64,000 bases of DNA from a bacterium 336/3 (lineage in GTDB: Bacteria > Bacteroidota > Bacteroidia > Cytophagales > Thermonemataceae). The notes under the pieces were generated by a model, which had not been told where the DNA came from, searched no databases, and saw only the letters and a program-made list of their open reading frames with translations. Positions 61,801 through 64,000 of this stretch are shown here, one piece after another. The position numbers and the translations under genes were made by a program. Location: the NCBI GenBank assembly GCA_001281695.1, contig LJIE01000001.1:3495521-3559520 (forward strand), read 5' to 3'. Position 1 is the first letter of the stretch, and each line of letters begins with the position of its first letter.

Positions 61801-63350
61801 GTTACTTCACTATTAAATTTAAGTTCTGGTTTAGGCTTATTAAAATCTATTGTTCCTTCTAAATTTAATTGAGCATTGTTATCCAAACTTTTTACTTTCC
61901 CTTCAAAAAATTTATTTTTAAAATTTCCATCTAAATTGATATTCTGATAAGTATAATTGAGGGCTTCTAAGGATGCTACTTCTCCATCAAAATGAGTATC
62001 AAGTGTTTCAAATGTAAAACCTTTTCCTTTAATGTTCCCATTCATCGAAATTTTCCCAACTGCACTTTGATTGGTTAATGCTCCTGTATTAAAATCTTGT
62101 AGGGCTATTGTTCCCTGATAAGCAGGTAATTGGTTTTCTTTCTGTATCAAATAAGCATCTAAATCAGCATTGCCCAATGCTGTTTGTAGTTTGGCTTTGG
62201 CTTTAAAATCTTGTGGATAGCCATCAAAACGACCCTGAATAGTTACATCTCCAAATTTCTGCACATATTCATTGATGGTAGCATCTTCAAGATACTGCTG
62301 TAAATCAGGTGTATGAATAACAGAATTGGGTTCAATTTGAATGGATGCTAATACGGATTCTACATTTGGCAAACCTTCTATTCCCATATCTCCGTTGAGT
62401 GATGTATGTTTGCCAAATTTCAAATTAAAGGTTGTAAAATTAAAATTATTGACTGTACCACTAAAATTTCCAGAAAGATGCCAAAAGTCATCATATTTAT
62501 GAAGTGCTGGAGCAAAAAGAGCTAAGTCGTGTGTATGAATAATGGTGCTATCTAATCGGGCTTCAATTCTTACCTTTTCATTAAAATTGCCCATATCCTT
62601 GATAGATTCAAAATTAAAAATTAGGCTATCTTGTAGAATAGAGTTATTAACTTCTACATACAAATTATTAAACTGAATAGAACGTTTGTTATGTAAAAAC
62701 TTTGTATTGAGATTTCGTATATCAAGTCCTGATTTTTTATCAAGAGCTTGGAGATTTTCAGCTTCAAAAGAGACTGTATCAGCTACAATCAAAAGTTTTT
62801 GAACGTACCCATCCATGTGCTGAAACTTAAAATGACCATAATCAAAACCATTCTTGATAGAATCTTGACGAGGGTCGTTGTAACTCAATGTGATTTCATC
62901 TAAAAATATTTCATCAATCAAGAAAACGGCTGCTCTTTCTCCTTTTTTACGAGGTTTTTTTTGTTTTGGAGCCGTCAGGCTATCTATAGTGTCTATAAAT
63001 TCCTGAATATTAAGCTCTTTATTTTTAGGATTTACAATAAGATTTACTTCGCCATTGTGTAAGAAAAATTTATCTAAATAAATGTTCTTACCTTCTATTG
63101 TGCCAAACAAATCAAAATCGGTGCTAAACTCCTCCAAATCAACCATTTTGTTTCCTTGTCTGTCTATGATTTTCAAGCCTTTGAGCAAAACATCTTGATT
63201 GAGTAGATTCAAACGTAGTTTTTGAATAGTTATTTTGAATCCTGATATTTCTGTAAGGTAGTTGGATGCTTTTTTAGCAATAAAAGTTTGTACCATAGGA
63301 ACAGCCAAAAGTGCCATTACTATCGCTACAATACTCACAGGTACAATCAC
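58833..63350 (-). CDS. tamB: Translocation and assembly module protein TamB (DUF490)
   Basis: About 1505 residues from a GTG at 63350; the true start is probably further upstream. The N-terminal membrane anchor (IVPVSIVAIVMALLAVPMV) is followed by more than a thousand residues of regularly repeating beta strands, as in the TamB/AsmA-like lipid-transport groove. The C-terminal DUF490 part has MDMNLDVTEDAEFQILLDRQ, GKGRGLMQISIDKRGNFGIW, YNIIAGSYNFTL and RTLGEFLSNQLSGYLSKI. TamB helps lipid or outer-membrane protein transport to the outer membrane. The frame stays open to about 63506, adding KRILRKIQKITWRVFKWLV in front, which would be the basic cytoplasmic flank of the anchor, with no ATG, GTG or TTG in that stretch. 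It is divergent from tsaD. Confidence 0.92.
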   Translation of the reverse strand: MIVPVSIVAIVMALLAVPMVQTFIAKKASNYLTEISGFKITIQKLRLNLLNQDVLLKGLKIIDRQGNKMVDLEEFSTDFDLFGTIEGKNIYLDKFFLHNGEVNLIVNPKNKELNIQEFIDTIDSLTAPKQKKPRKKGERAAVFLIDEIFLDEITLSYNDPRQDSIKNGFDYGHFKFQHMDGYVQKLLIVADTVSFEAENLQALDKKSGLDIRNLNTKFLHNKRSIQFNNLYVEVNNSILQDSLIFNFESIKDMGNFNEKVRIEARLDSTIIHTHDLALFAPALHKYDDFWHLSGNFSGTVNNFNFTTFNLKFGKHTSLNGDMGIEGLPNVESVLASIQIEPNSVIHTPDLQQYLEDATINEYVQKFGDVTIQGRFDGYPQDFKAKAKLQTALGNADLDAYLIQKENQLPAYQGTIALQDFNTGALTNQSAVGKISMNGNIKGKGFTFETLDTHFDGEVASLEALNYTYQNINLDGNFKNKFFEGKVKSLDNNAQLNLEGTIDFNKPKPELKFNSEVTNLDFKKLGFIPEDLVFRGFIHTQSKGLNIDDFEGDVLLRDADITYRKKSLHMDSLVVSSQKNEYGYSFFDVYSNYFKVNVVGKYNLSQLSSTVSGFFSELFLGIKNQKDAQNNYYAQKKKQKSQNTSLDYEITILDIKPILNLIDTSMYISPDSHFKGVLVGGDSARFTFKSMKPIQTLEFGSYAFYRNTLQFEAYKQGLNENITAELNLYSSTQHLGSVETEKLTLNAIWLDGIIDFRTRIKQKESSNEADIQGHITLDTNKTIVEFDESNVKLLESVWKFEPSRKITLFTNENGKVVFDNFMLSNANQEIVFNGMIAANNPDEKLNIDIDAFQLSTLNTILSGKKIKGILDAHLTIEDVYEEIKINANFKADSVDVNKFYVGNIKGRSNWNNEKQLMELETSIYHKKDYVFFLDGTYQPRQDNLNLSAKIRKAEINMAEPFINEYVSKLEGTVSGDVNITGKLAEPDLNGSVTFNKAKFKVNYLGSVYETSSTINISKNELSFRNFRLFDEEREKGMATLNGRVYHDKFQYFFIELGADFEKFTLLNTKETENALYYGKAVGSGKLMIQGEPADMYIKVDAKTNKGTKLYLPLDGYSEVGDANYFQFVDFQKDKIIDTTKQNTSTSPIKTINLSGLQMDMNLDVTEDAEFQILLDRQTGDIMEGKGRGLMQISIDKRGNFGIWGDYNIIAGSYNFTLKNLMNKKFNIRPNSKIYFEGDVYEAYMDVKASYDANTSFTAFLADNEITPETSRRFPVSVVAHLAGDLLAPKVTFDIDFKDLEKKISNPTLQAAMFKVKSDIQTNELELNRQVGSLVILGQFTSQSSSGGVGAASGRTLGEFLSNQLSGYLSKIDENFKIDLNANEFSSTSTQIGVIVSYTLNDRLKVVSNNRLDSRNQSSNYTGEFIVEYMLSEDGQYKIKAYNRSTFGNNTLTNATTANSTGLTISSTHNFDNFWDLFKRKSKKKKEAQKLPENPLRQAKDTTKTAQ

Positions 63351-63529
63351 TAACCACTTGAAAACCCTCCATGTTATTTTTTGTATTTTTCTTAAAATAC
63401 GTTTACTTTTGGCTTTCTTTTCTTGTTCTGGTGTGAAAGTCGTCTCAGTATTTTTATCAGGTTCAATATGTTGAGTTGTAATACTCAGTGTACAATTTTT
63501 TAATTTTTATTTTTTACTCAAGTATTTGT

Positions 63530-64000
63530 ATGCCCACTATTTTAGCTATAGAATCTTCTTGCGATGAAACATCTGCTTCTGTGATACAAGATAGCAAAAT
63601 TCTCTCCAATATTATAGCCAACCAAAAAATTCACGAATTATATGGAGGTGTTGTACCAGAACTTGCTTCTCGTGAACACCAAAAAAATATTATACCAGTT
63701 GTTTTAAGTGCTTTAGATACTGCAAAGATACATAAAAATCAGTTAGATGCAATTGCTTTTACGAGAGGTCCAGGGCTTTTAGGAGCGTTATTGGTCGGTG
63801 TTTCTTTTGCCAAATCTATGGCTATTTCATTAAACATACCACTGATTGAGGTCAATCACATGCAAGCTCATGTACTTGCTCATTTTATAGGCGAAAACAA
63901 ACCCAAATTCCCTTTTTTATGTCTGACAGTCAGTGGCGGACATACTCAAATTGTACTTGTTAGAGACTATTTAGATATGGAAGTGATTGGACAAACGCAA
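63530..64000 (+). CDS. tsaD: tRNA N6-adenosine threonylcarbamoyltransferase, N-terminal part
   Basis: The first 157 codons are present and the rest runs off the right edge. The start is ATG at 63530 (MPTILAIESSCDETSASVIQ). The ASKHA nucleotide-binding loop with ESSCDETS, the GGVVPELASREH segment, FTRGPGLLGALLVGVSF, the metal-binding His pair H110 and H114 (VNHMQAHVLAH) and TVSGGHTQIVLV are all typical. TsaD puts the threonylcarbamoyl group on A37 of ANN-reading tRNAs. It is divergent from tamB, an arrangement I recall from other Bacteroidetes. Confidence 0.96.
   Translation, partial: MPTILAIESSCDETSASVIQDSKILSNIIANQKIHELYGGVVPELASREHQKNIIPVVLSALDTAKIHKNQLDAIAFTRGPGLLGALLVGVSFAKSMAISLNIPLIEVNHMQAHVLAHFIGENKPKFPFLCLTVSGGHTQIVLVRDYLDMEVIGQTQ

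Noticed and set aside
1-64000. tRNA, rRNA or riboswitch genes
   Set aside because: I found no T-arm GTTCGA/GTTCAA-type pattern with a matching cloverleaf, no rRNA sequence and no riboswitch core I could recognise by reading.

Overview
The window is chromosomal DNA of a low-GC (about one third G+C by eye) member of the Bacteroidota, most likely the order Cytophagales. The basis is: cargo proteins with type IX secretion (T9SS) tails and a gliding-motility-type C-terminal domain, several TonB-dependent receptors with carboxypeptidase-like N-terminal domains, a LytS/LytTR two-component pair, the long form of IspG, a Bacteroidetes-type GGGP synthase, and promoters of the TAnnTTTG class. The sequence alone does not identify the species. 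I see no rRNA, tRNA, CRISPR array, transposase or phage module, and no gene-free stretch exceeds 300 bases.

Layout. 1-5.4 kb: the end of an APS kinase gene, a MurG-like glycosyltransferase, a Lys-rich protein, a BatC-like TPR protein, an OsmC protein, a GT4 glycosyltransferase and a membrane protein. 5.5-10.3 kb: a co-directional set of an orphan ParA ATPase, an unknown protein with a short basic N-terminus, a membrane GAF protein, an acyltransferase and a double-FHA membrane trypsin-like protease, closed by a strong terminator. 10.4-14.9 kb: a complete cyanophycin module, with cyanophycin synthetase on the minus strand and cyanophycinase plus an isoaspartyl peptidase/asparaginase on the plus strand. 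14.9-22.2 kb (minus strand): nuoB, nuoA, a small membrane protein, ispG, a VOC protein, a large gliding/T9SS type B protein, GGGP synthase and two small membrane proteins. 22.3-24.8 kb: a FecA-like TonB receptor.

24.8-35.4 kb: a putative inorganic-carbon uptake locus. It holds a small secreted protein with a good promoter, DabA with its four putative zinc ligands, DabB, two SulP-type transporters that share an unrecognised C-terminal domain, and a DUF2490 outer-membrane protein between them. 35.4-39 kb: a T9SS surface protein, an SRPBCC protein, a secreted alpha/beta hydrolase and a small secreted protein, with a GC-rich imperfect hairpin in one gap. 39-56 kb: a very large T9SS BNR/FN3 protein, two TonB receptors, a DUF2306 membrane protein, a secreted helical-repeat protein, a LytS/LytTR pair, and a 1487-residue T9SS subtilase carrying six near-identical FN3 repeats. 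55.5-64 kb: FabG, a Crp/Fnr regulator, an outer-membrane barrel protein, a polytopic membrane protein coupled to TamB, and the start of tsaD running off the right edge.

The two functional modules best supported by adjacency are cyanophycin storage and turnover (synthesis, depolymerisation, dipeptide hydrolysis) and the DabAB/SulP locus. The most promising candidate for something undescribed is the ParA-centred operon, whose partner gene and membrane GAF protein suggest a ParA system that places a signalling complex rather than DNA. This is inference from gene order only.
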